Source: Microbacterium terregens (GTDB lineage Bacteria > Pseudomonadota > Alphaproteobacteria > Sphingomonadales > Sphingomonadaceae). From it: 64,000 nucleotides of DNA. The stretch lies in contig NZ_BSEX01000022.1 in NCBI RefSeq assembly GCF_027922045.1, positions 16,486-80,485 on the forward strand. Reading direction: 5' to 3'. The notes beneath the pieces are model-generated. The model saw nothing but the letters and a program-made list of their open reading frames with translations, made no database searches and was not told the origin of the DNA. The translations under genes and the position numbers were made by a program. Below are positions 16,152 through 25,237 of the stretch, piece by piece (within the stretch, counting starts at the first letter, position 1; each line of letters begins with the position of its first letter).

Positions 16152-17399
16152 CTAGCCACCTATGTGGACGTTGCGCATCACGAAGCCGCTTTTCGGAAGC
16201 GCTGGCAGCCTGGCGAAATCGATGCTCAGGTCTTGGTCCGGTACGTCATAGCGCATCGCGTTGACGAGGAGGTGTGCCGCCACCTTCATGATCGCGAGGA
16301 CGATCCATTCGCCGGGACAGCGATGGCCGAGATAGTGATCGCCGCCGCCCTGCGGAATGAAGTTGAAGGAGTCTTCGTCCCAAGCCCTGAAACGCTCAGG
16401 GCGAAACTCCTGGGGGTCGGCCCAGGTCGCTGCGTCGTGATTGCTCCCATAAAGGTCTAGCACCACTTGACGCCCTTCCGGAAAGGCCATCCCCTCCCAC
16501 TCGAAATCTTGGCTCGCGCGCGCCACCACAGCGGGAAAGAAGGGATAGAATCGGCGGACCTCTTGGACGAAGAGCTCGGCATAGTCCGGCTGCTGAACCA
16601 AGGCCGCCCTGATCCCTGAACAGGTTTGCAGCGCGTGGGCGACGAAGGTGATGTACACTGCGATCGCGACGGTCGGGCGAAGGACATTTACCAGTTCGAC
16701 CGCTGCGACGTGCGGCGAAAGAAGATCGTCGTGCCGGTCGCGATGCCAGGCTATCGCGTAAGCCGCGGTCCCCGAGCCCGAGCCGATGCTCCCGGCCCGA
16801 ATGCCTTCAATGATCCGCTTCGCCCATGCGTCGACGCGACGACGGGCCAGCCGTGACCAAAGATGCCTTGGGCTCGCCGAGCCGGCGGCGTCGAACAGCG
16901 CCCGCAGCTCGCCCGCGCGGTTGCCGGCTTCATCGTCCGGAAGAGGAACTCCCGCCCAAGCGCATACCGCTCGCGTCAGCGGCTCATGCAACTCGTCATA
17001 GAAGACGATCTCTCCTTTGCGCGTCCAGCCCGGCACCGCCCTGCGCCACTCGGCCTCGAACAATTGCGCCAGCGCCCGCACGCGCTCTGGTGTCATCAGG
17101 CCCATGAACATCTGCTTGCGGTGCCGATGGGTCTCGCCGTCCAGACCCTGAACGCCGCCTTGGCCCAGCAGTGTCTTCTGAATAGCGACCGGCATGGCAC
17201 CTTCGCGCTCGAAGCGGGTCGTATCGTAGAAGATTTCGGCGGCCTTGGCCCCCTTAAGGCAGTTGGTCTTTTTCAGCAGGAAACGGGATTCAAAAGCGTT
17301 TGCGCCTAGGCGCTGGCACTGCCTGGAGATGAACCGATAGGGATCGGCGAGGAGAGAAAGGGTTTCGTCCGGGCCTTTCGTGTGTGGTGTCTTAGGCAT
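16152..17399 (-). CDS. Cytochrome P450 fatty-acid alpha-hydroxylating peroxygenase (CYP152 family)
   Basis: 415 residues. CYP152 enzymes use H2O2 to hydroxylate long-chain fatty acids at C-alpha; the substrate carboxylate replaces the usual acid residue by binding an Arg. Visible: Arg241-Pro242 in the I-helix (LRPTVA), the ExxR helix at QEVRRF (279-284), and the haem loop IPQGGGDHYLGHRCPGEW with Cys361. These residue numbers agree with the S. paucimobilis SP-alpha enzyme (CYP152B1), and the whole protein looks near-identical from memory. No redox partner is encoded nearby, as expected for a peroxygenase. Not obviously linked to metals; possibly membrane-lipid remodelling or peroxide use. Confidence 0.9.
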   Translation of the reverse strand: MPKTPHTKGPDETLSLLADPYRFISRQCQRLGANAFESRFLLKKTNCLKGAKAAEIFYDTTRFEREGAMPVAIQKTLLGQGGVQGLDGETHRHRKQMFMGLMTPERVRALAQLFEAEWRRAVPGWTRKGEIVFYDELHEPLTRAVCAWAGVPLPDDEAGNRAGELRALFDAAGSASPRHLWSRLARRRVDAWAKRIIEGIRAGSIGSGSGTAAYAIAWHRDRHDDLLSPHVAAVELVNVLRPTVAIAVYITFVAHALQTCSGIRAALVQQPDYAELFVQEVRRFYPFFPAVVARASQDFEWEGMAFPEGRQVVLDLYGSNHDAATWADPQEFRPERFRAWDEDSFNFIPQGGGDHYLGHRCPGEWIVLAIMKVAAHLLVNAMRYDVPDQDLSIDFARLPALPKSGFVMRNVHIGG

Positions 17400-17471
17400 G
17401 ACCGGTCCGGTGATTGTTGGGTCTCCTTTGATTAACTCGGAGGAATATCACGGGTTGCAGGCTCACGACAG

Positions 17472-18133
17472 GTGACGAACGAGGACGATCAGGGCGGAGC
17501 AGGCGCGGCCGAGGCGTTCGAGGCCATGCGCGGCGAGCTGGCGCTGCGCCGTGGAGGGCTTGGCGGCCGAGCGCGGCGATCGACATACCCGACCATACCG
17601 AGACGCTTGGCGTGCTCCAGCAGAACGTGAACACGGCAGGCGAGAACGTCGCGCGCATCGGCCAATTCCTGAAAGCGGCCCCGGCGCTGGCGATGACGCC
17701 GGAGCAGATGGCGCAGCGCATCGCCGCGGCGGGCAGCGCCGCCCGGCGCGAGGATCAGGCGGCGCTCGCCAAGGCGGGCGAGGACAAGGCCCGCATCATG
17801 GCCGATCTTCGCGCCATCGCCGGGTCCGCATGGACACGCGCCGACCAGAAGAATCGGCAGCTATGGTTTGCCCTGGGTGGGGTGGCGGCCGGCATCCTCG
17901 CATGGGCGATCGTGCCGGGCCTGGTCGCGCGCGAGATCGCACCGGCGAGCTGGCAATGGCCCGAGCGCATGGCGGCGCGGACGCTCGACTTGCCCCGCTG
18001 GGAAGCCGGGCAGCGTATGATCCAGAGCGCCAGTCCCACCGCGTTCCGCGCCATCGTCGGGGCCGACAGGATCGTGACGGCCAACCGCGCGGCGATCGAG
18101 GGGTGCGGCAAAGCCGCAGCGCGAAACGCGTGA
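17472..18133 (+). pseudogene. Frameshifted DUF6118-family gene
   Basis: The coding content continues across three frames. A GTG at 17472 opens a first frame (AAEAFEAMRGELAL). Near 17550 sense moves to a second frame (VEGLAAER). Near 17575 it moves to a third (AIDIPDHTETLGVLQQ), which then runs to 18133. Two small indels in GC-repeat tracts explain this. The third frame alone could be read from a GTG at 17612 as a 173-residue protein with one membrane helix (about 88-105). DUF6118 proteins are typical of alphaproteobacterial plasmid and ICE regions; function unknown. Sequencing error is an alternative explanation. Confidence 0.6.
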
Positions 18134-18185
18134 AACGGTGCGACGCACGATCACGCTCAAGTGGAGTAAAAGTTAGCCGCGCAAG

Positions 18186-18569
18186 TTATTCAGCCAAGCG
18201 TTCGATGATCGGACAATCAGGCCGATCATCGCCATGACAGGCTTGGGCGAGCCCGGTAAGCGAGCGGCGCATGGCGTCCAAGACGCGGACCTTGCGGCCC
18301 AGTTCGGCAGCGCGGGCTTCCGCCAGCGTCTTCACTTCCGCGCTCGACCGATCGCGATCCGACCACAGCCCCAGCAGCGTGCGGATTTCCTCGATCGGGA
18401 ACCCCAGGTCGCGCGCGTTGGCGATAAATCGCAGCCGATGAACGTCAGCGTCGGCGTAGTCCCGGTAGTTCCCGCGCCGTGGCGGCGCGGGCACCAAACC
18501 AATCTTTTCATAGTGGCGGATCATGCGTTGGGAGACGCCGCTGGCGTCCGACGCCGCTCCGATGTTCAC
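18186..18569 (-). CDS. cueR: CueR-type copper-responsive MerR regulator
   Basis: 127 residues. HTH ([33 protein letters not shown]), coiled coil about 75-105, and the CueR-type metal loop with two cysteines, CHGDDRPDC (about 110-118), with no third Cys. This two-Cys pattern fits Cu+/Ag+ selectivity. Its start overlaps the copA stop by 4 bp, so it is co-transcribed with its target and probably autoregulates through the promoter at 21065-21095. Confidence 0.85.
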   Translation of the reverse strand: MNIGAASDASGVSQRMIRHYEKIGLVPAPPRRGNYRDYADADVHRLRFIANARDLGFPIEEIRTLLGLWSDRDRSSAEVKTLAEARAAELGRKVRVLDAMRRSLTGLAQACHGDDRPDCPIIERLAE

Positions 18570-21040
18570 AGCTTTACCGCGTTGAGCCGCAGTGCGTTCA
18601 GGACCACGGTGAAGGACGAGAGCGCCATCGCTGCACCGGCCAGCATCGGCGACAGCAGGATACCGGCAACCGGGTAAAGCACGCCGGCCGCAACCGGCAC
18701 GCCGATTCCGTTGAACAAGAACGAGAAGAACAGGTTTTGGCGGATATTTCGCATCGTCGCGCGAGCGAGCTTGCGGGCGCGCACGATCGCCGAGAGATCG
18801 CCGCGCGTGAGCGTCATGCCGGCGCTTTCGATCGCCACGTCTGTTCCCGTTCCCATCGCCAAGCCGACATCCGCGGCGGCGAGCGCCGGGGCGTCGTTGA
18901 TCCCATCGCCCGCCATTGCGACCCTTGCGCCGCTCGCTTTCAGCTCGCCGATGATACGCGCCTTGTCTTCCGGCAGCAGATCGGCGCGCACGTCATCAAG
19001 ACCGCCCACGGCGCGCGCGACAGCATCGGCCGTCCCACGATTGTCGCCGGTGAGCATGACGACCCGCAGGCCCTCCTTGCGAAGCGCGGCAATAGCGTCG
19101 CGCGCCGATGCGCGCACCGGATCGGCGACTGCGAGCAGACCGGCGAGCGCCCCGTCGATCGCGACGAGGATGATGCCCGCGCCTTCGCCACGGTGACGAT
19201 CGGCCGCGGCGTCGACCGGCTTGAGATCAGCGCCGATCCGGCTCATTTGCACCGCATTGCCAATCACGACCGAGCGGCCGCCCACCGTGGCGCTGACACC
19301 CAGCCCGGTTTGCGAGGCAAAGTCCGCGACTGTGCCGAGCTGCAATCCTCGTTCTTTGGCGGCAACGACGATTGCGTGCGCGAGCGGATGTTCGGATTGG
19401 CCTTCGACGGCCGCGGCAAGCGCGAGCATGTCGTTCTCTCCGACCGCGCTGACCGTCTCGACCGCGATCAGCTTGGGCTTGCCTTCCGTGAGCGTACCCG
19501 TCTTGTCGATGACAAGGGTATCGACCTTTTCCAGCCCCTGTAAGGCTTCCGCGTTCTTCACCAGCACGCCGGCCTGAGCGCCGCGTCCCGTGCCGACCAT
19601 GATCGACATGGGCGTGGCGAGCCCGAGCGCGCACGGGCAGGCGATCACCAGCACTGCGATGGCGTTAAGCAGGGCATGGCCCATGCGCGGCTCAGGGCCG
19701 ACCAGCGACCAAGTGATGAAGGTCGCAATCGAGATCAGCACGACGAGCGGCACGAACCATCCTGAAACCCGATCGGCGACCGCCTGTATCGGGGCGCGGC
19801 TTCGCTGCGCTTCCGCGACCATGCGGACGATACGCGCGAGCATCGTGTCCGAACCAACCGCGCGGGCTTCCATCACCAGGCTGCCCGTCCCGTTGACGGT
19901 GCCCCCGGTAACGATCGCCTCGACTTCCTTGAGGACCGGCGCGGGTTCGCCGGTGAGCATGGCTTCGTCGACCGACGAACGACCCTCGACCACGACGCCA
20001 TCGACCGGGATGGCTTCACCGGGGCGGACCCGCAGCCGGTCACCGGTTGCCACGTCGGCAAGCCCGACTTCTTCTTCAGAACCGTCAGGCTGCAAGCGTC
20101 GCGCCGTCTTGGGGGCGAGATCCATGAGAGCGCGGATCGCGCGCCCTGTCGCCGCCCTAGCGCGCAGTTCGAGCACTTGCCCGAGCAGCACCAGTGTCAC
20201 CACGACGCCGGCCGCCTCGTAATAGACGGGAACCATGCTCCCATGCGTGCGGAAGGTCGCTGGGAAGATGCCCGGCGCGAGCGTCGCGACCACGCTATAG
20301 AGGAAGGCGGCACCTACGCCGATCGCGATCAGTGTGAACATATTGAGATGGCGGGTACGAAGCGATGTCCACCCCCGCTCGAAAAACGGCCAGCCCGCCC
20401 ACAGCACGATCGGCGCGGTGAGTGCGAGCTGGACCCAAGGCGAGGCCGCAGGGCTAACCACATGCAGGCCTAACATTTCCGCGAACATCGAGACGACGAG
20501 CAGCGGGATCGTGAGCGCGCCCGCCACCCACAGTCGGCGCGTGAAGTCGACCAGCTCAGGGTTGGGAGTATCGTCGAGCGACGGTTCTTCGGGTTCGAGC
20601 GCCATGCCGCAGATTGGGCAATTTCCCGGCCCTTCCTGGCGAATTTGCGGGTGCATCGGGCACGTCCACATCGCCCCCGGCGTCGCCATCGGCTCCGGTT
20701 TCGGCTTATCGCTCAGATAGGCGTCAGGATTGGCGACAAACTTGCTCCGGCACCCTGCGCTACAGAAATGATAGGCATGACCAGCGTGCTCGGCATGGTG
20801 TGTCGTTTTTGCGGGATCGACCGTCATGCCGCACACCGCGTCGATCACTGCTGCTGCGGCATCGTTGTCCTTACTGCCCGAGCAGCAGCCGCCCGCTTCG
20901 GTGTGATGATGTTCGTGCTCGATCTTTGCGGGAGCGGCCGAGCCGCCCCCGCAACAGGATGAGGGCGTGGAGACCGATTCAGGCGCAGGCTTCGAACAGC
21001 CGCAACGCCCGGCTTGGGAATGGTAATGAGGGTCGTTCAT
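18566..21040 (-). CDS. copA: Cu+/Ag+ exporting P1B-type ATPase CopA
   Basis: 824 residues from the ATG at 21040, with AAGGAG nine bases upstream. The N-terminus is a Cys/His-rich tail (CGC at 13-15, CC at 29-30, HEHHH at 43-47), then a YHS domain (about 67-108) and a heavy-metal-binding domain (about 124-150, CPMHP and CPICGM) instead of classical CxxC HMA folds. The ATPase core has TGEP, CPC (469-471), DKTGT (512-516) and GDGINDAP. Pumps cytosolic Cu+ to the periplasm. Forms an operon with cueR. Confidence 0.92.
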   Translation of the reverse strand: MNDPHYHSQAGRCGCSKPAPESVSTPSSCCGGGSAAPAKIEHEHHHTEAGGCCSGSKDNDAAAAVIDAVCGMTVDPAKTTHHAEHAGHAYHFCSAGCRSKFVANPDAYLSDKPKPEPMATPGAMWTCPMHPQIRQEGPGNCPICGMALEPEEPSLDDTPNPELVDFTRRLWVAGALTIPLLVVSMFAEMLGLHVVSPAASPWVQLALTAPIVLWAGWPFFERGWTSLRTRHLNMFTLIAIGVGAAFLYSVVATLAPGIFPATFRTHGSMVPVYYEAAGVVVTLVLLGQVLELRARAATGRAIRALMDLAPKTARRLQPDGSEEEVGLADVATGDRLRVRPGEAIPVDGVVVEGRSSVDEAMLTGEPAPVLKEVEAIVTGGTVNGTGSLVMEARAVGSDTMLARIVRMVAEAQRSRAPIQAVADRVSGWFVPLVVLISIATFITWSLVGPEPRMGHALLNAIAVLVIACPCALGLATPMSIMVGTGRGAQAGVLVKNAEALQGLEKVDTLVIDKTGTLTEGKPKLIAVETVSAVGENDMLALAAAVEGQSEHPLAHAIVVAAKERGLQLGTVADFASQTGLGVSATVGGRSVVIGNAVQMSRIGADLKPVDAAADRHRGEGAGIILVAIDGALAGLLAVADPVRASARDAIAALRKEGLRVVMLTGDNRGTADAVARAVGGLDDVRADLLPEDKARIIGELKASGARVAMAGDGINDAPALAAADVGLAMGTGTDVAIESAGMTLTRGDLSAIVRARKLARATMRNIRQNLFFSFLFNGIGVPVAAGVLYPVAGILLSPMLAGAAMALSSFTVVLNALRLNAVKL

Positions 21041-21064
21041 GGCAAGACTCCTTCGACCCGAGAG

Positions 21065-21095
21065 CATGTAGGGTATGACACCGTGTTAGGGTCAA
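21065..21095 (-). promoter_or_regulatory. CueR-type promoter of copA-cueR
   Basis: Minus strand: -35 TTGACC (21095-21090), a 19-bp spacer (21089-21071) holding an imperfect dyad (TAACAC-G-GTGTCA), then -10 TACATG (21070-21065). The predicted start near 21058 leaves an about 18-nt leader that contains the AAGGAG site. The rest of the 214-bp gap to 21255 shows no gene. Confidence 0.65.
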
Positions 21096-21254
21096 GGCCC
21101 TGTCGGCACCGCTGGCGTGTATGTTGAATCTACGCGCGGGAGCGGCGTTGCCCTCATATTGCGGGGGCCAGCTCTACACCCTCGACGCCATAAGGGCCGC
21201 AGCTTAGGTCTATTACTAGCTCGCCAAACGCGGGCCGGGGGCAATCGGGGACAT

Positions 21255-22568
21255 ATGGCAGCGCAGATCGACAGTCTTTCTACTGGCACCGACCATGACG
21301 GCCTGGTGCGCCGCTTAATTGCCCGCTGGCGTGACGATCAGGGCGCGACCTATCGGAGCTGGTTTCTTTGGGACGAGCGGTTGAAGAACTTCCGATCAAT
21401 CCGGCGCGGCATCACCCAGGTTGTCGGCGAGATCGAGCGCGGCACGTTCGGCGTCGCCTACCGCGGATCGTCGCTCGAAACCGTCGTCCATTCCGTCGCC
21501 GAGCAGCGGCAAATCTTCAAGGGCGCGGACCATGCGTTCCTCTGGAAGCCGAAGCTCCGCATCCCCGACATTTACGAGAGCCCCGACAATCAGCGCGCGT
21601 TCGGCCGCTTGCTCGACGCCTGTTCCTGTTGCGACACGGCCGAGGAGATCATCAGCCATATCCACGCGATCGACCGTTTGAAGATCAAGGGGCTGGGTCC
21701 GGCGGTCGCCAACCTCCTCTACTTCCTTCACCCGACGCTGGTGCCGCCCTTCAACACCGCAATCGTTAAGGGCTACAACGCGCTGACGGGGGCGAATGTG
21801 AAGCTCGGGAGCTGGGAGCATTTTCTGGCGATGCGGACCGGCATCCTCGATCTCAACGACCGCTTCCGCGAGCTGCTATCGAATGATTTAGGCGCGATCG
21901 GCGGTCTGTTGTTCGACATCGGCTCCGATCGCTATCCGGCTCCGCCCCTCGACGTGAGCGGCGCGACGCTGGCGAGCTGGGGGCAGCGGCTTGAGGCGGC
22001 GCGCGAGGAAGCGCGCACGCTCAGCAAGGCCGCTCAGCGCGAGGGCGAGAACGAGCGCACCCATACCGAAATCCAGGCATGGCTTCGCGATCTAGGGTTG
22101 GCGCTCGGCTATGACGTATGGATCGCCGCGAACGACCGCAGCCGCGCCTTCGACGGATCACCCTTGGGCGCAGGATGCCTTGAGCGCCTGCCCGACACGA
22201 TCGCGACGTCGAAGGGCGCTGACTCGATCCGGCTGATCGACGTGCTGTGGCTTGAGAAGGCCGGCGATCATGTCGCCGCGGCGTTCGAGGTGGAGCATTC
22301 GACCTCGATCTATTCGGGCATCGTCAGGATGCTCGACCTGGCCTTGAGCGGTGGCGACCTTCACGCGACCGCGGGGCTGTTCCTTGTCGCGCCCGACGCG
22401 CGCGAGACGGACGTTCGCGCGCAGTTGCAGCGGCCCGCGTTCAGCCGCGTAGCCGACCTCGACATATCCTACCTGCCCTATGGCGAGCTGGAGAAGAACC
22501 GGGAGGCCATCGCGCGGTTCGGATCGGGACTGAAAGCGATCAAGGCCGTTTCCAGCAAGCTCGCCTAG
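21255..22568 (+). CDS. Putative orphan restriction-endonuclease-like protein (HhH plus PD-(D/E)XK-like)
   Basis: 437 residues from the ATG at 21255 (GGGG just upstream); the in-frame extension to 21117 was dropped. The first half has a helix-hairpin-helix-like IKGLGPAVANLLYFLHP (about 155-171), resembling DNA glycosylase or nuclease DNA-binding folds. The second half, after an Arg/Glu-rich coiled coil (about 245-270), has a possible nuclease core: Ile-Asp-Val-Leu-Trp at about 327-331 and Phe-Glu-Val-Glu-His at about 343-347, giving a D-x(n)-E-x-E pattern. No methyltransferase neighbours it. I do not recognise the family with certainty; restriction or DNA repair are both possible. Confidence 0.45.
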   Translation: MAAQIDSLSTGTDHDGLVRRLIARWRDDQGATYRSWFLWDERLKNFRSIRRGITQVVGEIERGTFGVAYRGSSLETVVHSVAEQRQIFKGADHAFLWKPKLRIPDIYESPDNQRAFGRLLDACSCCDTAEEIISHIHAIDRLKIKGLGPAVANLLYFLHPTLVPPFNTAIVKGYNALTGANVKLGSWEHFLAMRTGILDLNDRFRELLSNDLGAIGGLLFDIGSDRYPAPPLDVSGATLASWGQRLEAAREEARTLSKAAQREGENERTHTEIQAWLRDLGLALGYDVWIAANDRSRAFDGSPLGAGCLERLPDTIATSKGADSIRLIDVLWLEKAGDHVAAAFEVEHSTSIYSGIVRMLDLALSGGDLHATAGLFLVAPDARETDVRAQLQRPAFSRVADLDISYLPYGELEKNREAIARFGSGLKAIKAVSSKLA

Positions 22569-22580
22569 CCCGCTCCGCGC

Positions 22581-22605
22581 AAGGGATGATCCGGAGAGCC
22601 GCGTA
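22581..22605 (+). promoter_or_regulatory. ECF-type promoter, copy 1 (DUF4396 gene)
   Basis: AAGGGATG, with GGGATG at 22583-22588, is followed after exactly 13 bp by CGTA (22602-22605). It matches five other sites in the window. An early stem, CCTCTA/TAGAGG, follows at about 22606 and includes the ribosome-binding site. Confidence 0.7.
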
Positions 22606-22632
22606 TCCTCTAGCATGTAGAGGAGTGCTGCC

Positions 22633-23517
22633 GTGACGATGCCATCCCCGGCCCCCTGGCTCGACGCCGTGCTGATCGGGTGGTTCGTGCTGACCGCCCT
22701 TTCGGTCGCTTACGTCGCGTGGGATGCCTTCACCCGCAACCCCGAGCTGCGCGTGATGAAATGGGGGTGGCTGTTGGTCACGCTCTATGGTGGCCCGATC
22801 ATGGCCGCGGCCTATGTCCTGTCCTGCCAGGAGCCGGCGAACGAGCGGCACGAGGATTTCGTTCGACCGCTCTGGAAGCAGGCGTTCGGCTCGGCCATCC
22901 ATTGCATGGCGGGCGATGCAACCGGCGTCATCGCCGCAGCCGCGATCACCACGGCGCTCGGCCTGCCGATGTGGCAGGACGTGATCGCGGAATATGTGTT
23001 CGGCTTCGCGTTCGGACTGCTGATTTTCCAGGCGCTTTTCATGCGCGACATGGCGGGCGGTTCCTATTGGGGCGCGCTTCGCATGTCGTTCATCCCCGAA
23101 TGGCTGTCGATGAATGCCGTCATGGCCGGCATGATCCCGACGATGGTGGTGTTGATGAGCCGCGACATGGCCGCGATGCACGCCAGCTCGCTCCGCTTTT
23201 GGGGCGTCATGTCGCTGGCGACACTCGTCGGGTTCGCAGTCGCCTATCCGATCAACCTTTGGCTGGTTGGCGTGCGCTTGAAGCACGGCATGGGCACGGT
23301 GCGCGCGCTGGGGCATGGCGGACACGAAGTCGGCGCGGACCGGCAATCGGCCACGCCGATGCCGGACATGGGACACGACGCAATGGCAGGGATGAGCGGC
23401 ATGGCGGCCGGCGCGCGCGTGACCGGACCTCAGATCGCCGCGATGACAGTGTTGACGCTCATCATGCTTGGCGCGGGCATCATCGTTGCGACGCTGTTCG
23501 GTCGGTGGGCCATGTAA
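22633..23517 (+). CDS. DUF4396-domain membrane protein
   Basis: 294 residues from a GTG start with AGGAG eight bases upstream; an ATG six bases later is the alternative. About six to seven membrane helices. The DUF4396 core, LWKQAFGSAIHCMAGDATG (about 88-106), has a conserved Cys and His in a helix. A Met/His-rich loop (about 238-258, with MPDMGHDAMAGMSGM) precedes the last helix and looks suited to copper. Found in copper clusters of sphingomonads; role unproven. Preceded by an ECF-type promoter, so probably induced with the copper genes. Confidence 0.7.
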   Translation: MTMPSPAPWLDAVLIGWFVLTALSVAYVAWDAFTRNPELRVMKWGWLLVTLYGGPIMAAAYVLSCQEPANERHEDFVRPLWKQAFGSAIHCMAGDATGVIAAAAITTALGLPMWQDVIAEYVFGFAFGLLIFQALFMRDMAGGSYWGALRMSFIPEWLSMNAVMAGMIPTMVVLMSRDMAAMHASSLRFWGVMSLATLVGFAVAYPINLWLVGVRLKHGMGTVRALGHGGHEVGADRQSATPMPDMGHDAMAGMSGMAAGARVTGPQIAAMTVLTLIMLGAGIIVATLFGRWAM

Positions 23518-23547
23518 CTTGCCGCGAACGACGGAGATCGCGGCAAG
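23518..23547 (+). terminator. Hairpin terminator overlapping the next promoter
   Basis: A 10-bp perfect stem (23518-23527 with 23538-23547) and 10-nt loop follow the DUF4396 stop. Its right arm runs into the GGGGTG -35 element of the next gene, so termination and re-initiation are packed into the same bases. Confidence 0.55.
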
Positions 23548-23569
23548 GGGTGATCGCGCGGCGCGCGTA
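23545..23569 (+). promoter_or_regulatory. ECF-type promoter, copy 2 (Csp-type copper protein)
   Basis: AAGGGGTG, with GGGGTG at 23547-23552, then 13 bp, then CGTA (23566-23569). Same geometry as the other five copies. Confidence 0.7.
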
Positions 23570-23606
23570 TCTAGGAACAGGCGGGGGCTCATACGGAGAT
23601 AATGCG

Positions 23607-23939
23607 ATGCACCAGATCGACCCCGGCATGAAGGCGTGCATGGACGCCTGCCACGAATGCCATGTGACCTGTCTTCACATGGCGATGAACCATTGCCTCG
23701 AAATGGGCGGCCAGCACGCCGCGCCCGAGCATATGAAGATCATGGCCGACTGCGCGCAAATTTGCGCGGTTGCGATCGACTTCATGGCGCGCAAGTCCGC
23801 CCACCATCAGCATATCTGCCGCGAGTGTGCCGAGATCTGCCGGGCTTGCGCAGCGAGCTGCGAGGCCCTGGGCGGCATGGAGGATTGCGTGGCAGCGTGC
23901 CGGAAGTGCGCCGATTCCTGCGATCGGATGGCGGCATAG
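23607..23939 (+). CDS. Four-helix-bundle copper-storage protein (Csp family)
   Basis: 110 residues, no signal peptide, so probably cytosolic like Csp3. Thirteen cysteines face one way along four helices in CxxxC and CxxC patterns (CMDACHECHVTC, CAQIC, CRECAEICRAC, CVAACRKCADSC), together with several Met/His. Csp proteins store many Cu+ ions inside the bundle. Start chosen at 23607 with GGAG upstream. Has its own ECF-type promoter and ends just before a strong bidirectional terminator. Confidence 0.85.
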   Translation: MHQIDPGMKACMDACHECHVTCLHMAMNHCLEMGGQHAAPEHMKIMADCAQICAVAIDFMARKSAHHQHICRECAEICRACAASCEALGGMEDCVAACRKCADSCDRMAA

Positions 23940-23946
23940 CGGGGCT

Positions 23947-23972
23947 TGCGCGGGCGGTCGCCCGCCCGCGCA
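23947..23972. terminator. Bidirectional terminator between csp and fliQ
   Basis: An 11-bp perfect GC stem (23947-23957 with 23962-23972) and 4-nt loop lie between two convergent genes. Confidence 0.65.
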
Positions 23973-23984
23973 GCTATCTGCATA

Positions 23985-24254
23985 TCAACGGCCCATGCTC
24001 GCGATCACAGCGAACAGCTCGGCCGTGAACTTGGTCAGGAGCTCGGTCGCTGCGCTCCCGAAAATCACCAAACATACGCCTAGCGCGATCAGCTTAGGCA
24101 CGAAGCTCAGCGTCTGTTCGCTAATCGACGTCGCCGCCTGGATGATGCTGATTATCAGCCCGACGATCATCATCGGCACGAGCAGCACCACGCAGATCAG
24201 GCCGGCCACGGCCAGCATCCTCCCCGTCTCGTCGAGCAGGATCGACTGATCCAT
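23985..24254 (-). CDS. fliQ: Orphan flagellar export protein FliQ
   Basis: 89 residues, the exact size of FliQ. Two membrane helices and the family core GLIISIIQAATSISEQTLSF (about 32-51), followed by a PKLIALG segment. FliQ is part of the FliPQR export gate of the flagellar type III apparatus. No fliP, fliR or flhA is nearby. It lies after copCD on the same strand, but a hairpin at 24273-24302 stands just before it, so it may have separate expression. A second lone flagellar gene, fliE, is at 2980-3321. Confidence 0.88.
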   Translation of the reverse strand: MDQSILLDETGRMLAVAGLICVVLLVPMMIVGLIISIIQAATSISEQTLSFVPKLIALGVCLVIFGSAATELLTKFTAELFAVIASMGR

Positions 24255-24272
24255 CAGGCGCGGCCCCGTGAA

Positions 24273-24302
24273 CGGCCGGGGACCGCGAGGGCTCCCCGGC
24301 CG
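24273..24302 (-). terminator. Hairpin between copD and fliQ
   Basis: A 10-bp perfect stem (24273-24282 with 24293-24302) and 10-nt loop follow the copD stop in the minus direction. No T-run is visible. Confidence 0.5.
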
Positions 24303-24306
24303 CGCA

Positions 24307-25233
24307 TCACATCGCCGATGCAGGCGGCGCGAGCGTCCCGAGCCAGGCGATCAGCCCGAGAACCGCGATGACACAGGCGGTTTCGATCGCCAGACTTGTC
24401 CGCAGCGCGCCGAGGGCGCCCTTGTGATCGTCCGCTGCGATCGACCGCTCGAATGCCGGCGTGAGCCGGAAGCGGTTGAGCGAGGCGAGCCCTAGCATGG
24501 CGACGAACAGCGCCAGCTTTGCGATCAGGAGCTGACCATAGAGCGTCGCAGGAAGCGTGGCGAGGTTGCCGATCCCGACCAGCATCCAGCCGTTGACCAG
24601 GCCGGTGACGAGGATCGTGCCGACCACAACCGTCCCGATCGCGCCGAACCCGTGCAGCGCGCGGTGCGTCAGCCCCAGATGCGCCGCGTCTACGCGCGCC
24701 GCGGGTCGGGAGACGAGCAGGAGCAGCCCCAGTAGTGCGCCAACCCAAGCGCCCGAGGCGATCAGATGGAGAATGTCGACGATGAGGTGGACCCAGCCCA
24801 TCACGGCTTCGTCCATCGCGCCGTGTCCGGTCCACGCCAGCGTTGCGAGTGCCACGGCCGAGCAGAGCGCGACGATGCTCAGCCAGATGCCGCGCCCGCC
24901 CGCGACCAGCGCTGCCAGCGCCGCGAGGGCCACCATGACCATGCGCAGCTTCCATGCTGCTCCGATCGCAGAGCCGGTGAGCAGCGCGCCGACTGCTTCA
25001 CGGTCGATCGGCCAGGCCGGCGTTCCGGCCATTGAGGAGGCCATCAGCACGACCCAGGCGCCTGAAAACAACAGGCTCAGGCCAGCGCTGGCGATGAACC
25101 AGGGACGCAGCGCGAGCGCGTCGCCGCGCTCGCGCGCCCGCAGCCCATAAAGGCTGAATGCGGCAAGGCCGAACAGCGCAGCCAGCGTCACGTAGAGCGC
25201 GAAGCGGACGCCGATAAGCGACCAGTCCCCCAT
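24307..25233 (-). CDS. copD: Copper resistance inner-membrane protein CopD
   Basis: 308 residues, about eight helices over the whole length. Conserved His-containing segments include WTGHGAMDE (about 133-141) and HLIVDILHLIASGAWVG (about 148-164), typical of the CopD/YebZ family. CopD works with periplasmic CopC to move copper across the inner membrane. It starts 4 bp after the copC stop. Regulation is probably through the ECF-type promoter upstream of copC. Confidence 0.85.
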   Translation of the reverse strand: MGDWSLIGVRFALYVTLAALFGLAAFSLYGLRARERGDALALRPWFIASAGLSLLFSGAWVVLMASSMAGTPAWPIDREAVGALLTGSAIGAAWKLRMVMVALAALAALVAGGRGIWLSIVALCSAVALATLAWTGHGAMDEAVMGWVHLIVDILHLIASGAWVGALLGLLLLVSRPAARVDAAHLGLTHRALHGFGAIGTVVVGTILVTGLVNGWMLVGIGNLATLPATLYGQLLIAKLALFVAMLGLASLNRFRLTPAFERSIAADDHKGALGALRTSLAIETACVIAVLGLIAWLGTLAPPASAM

Positions 25234-25237
25234 CGCC

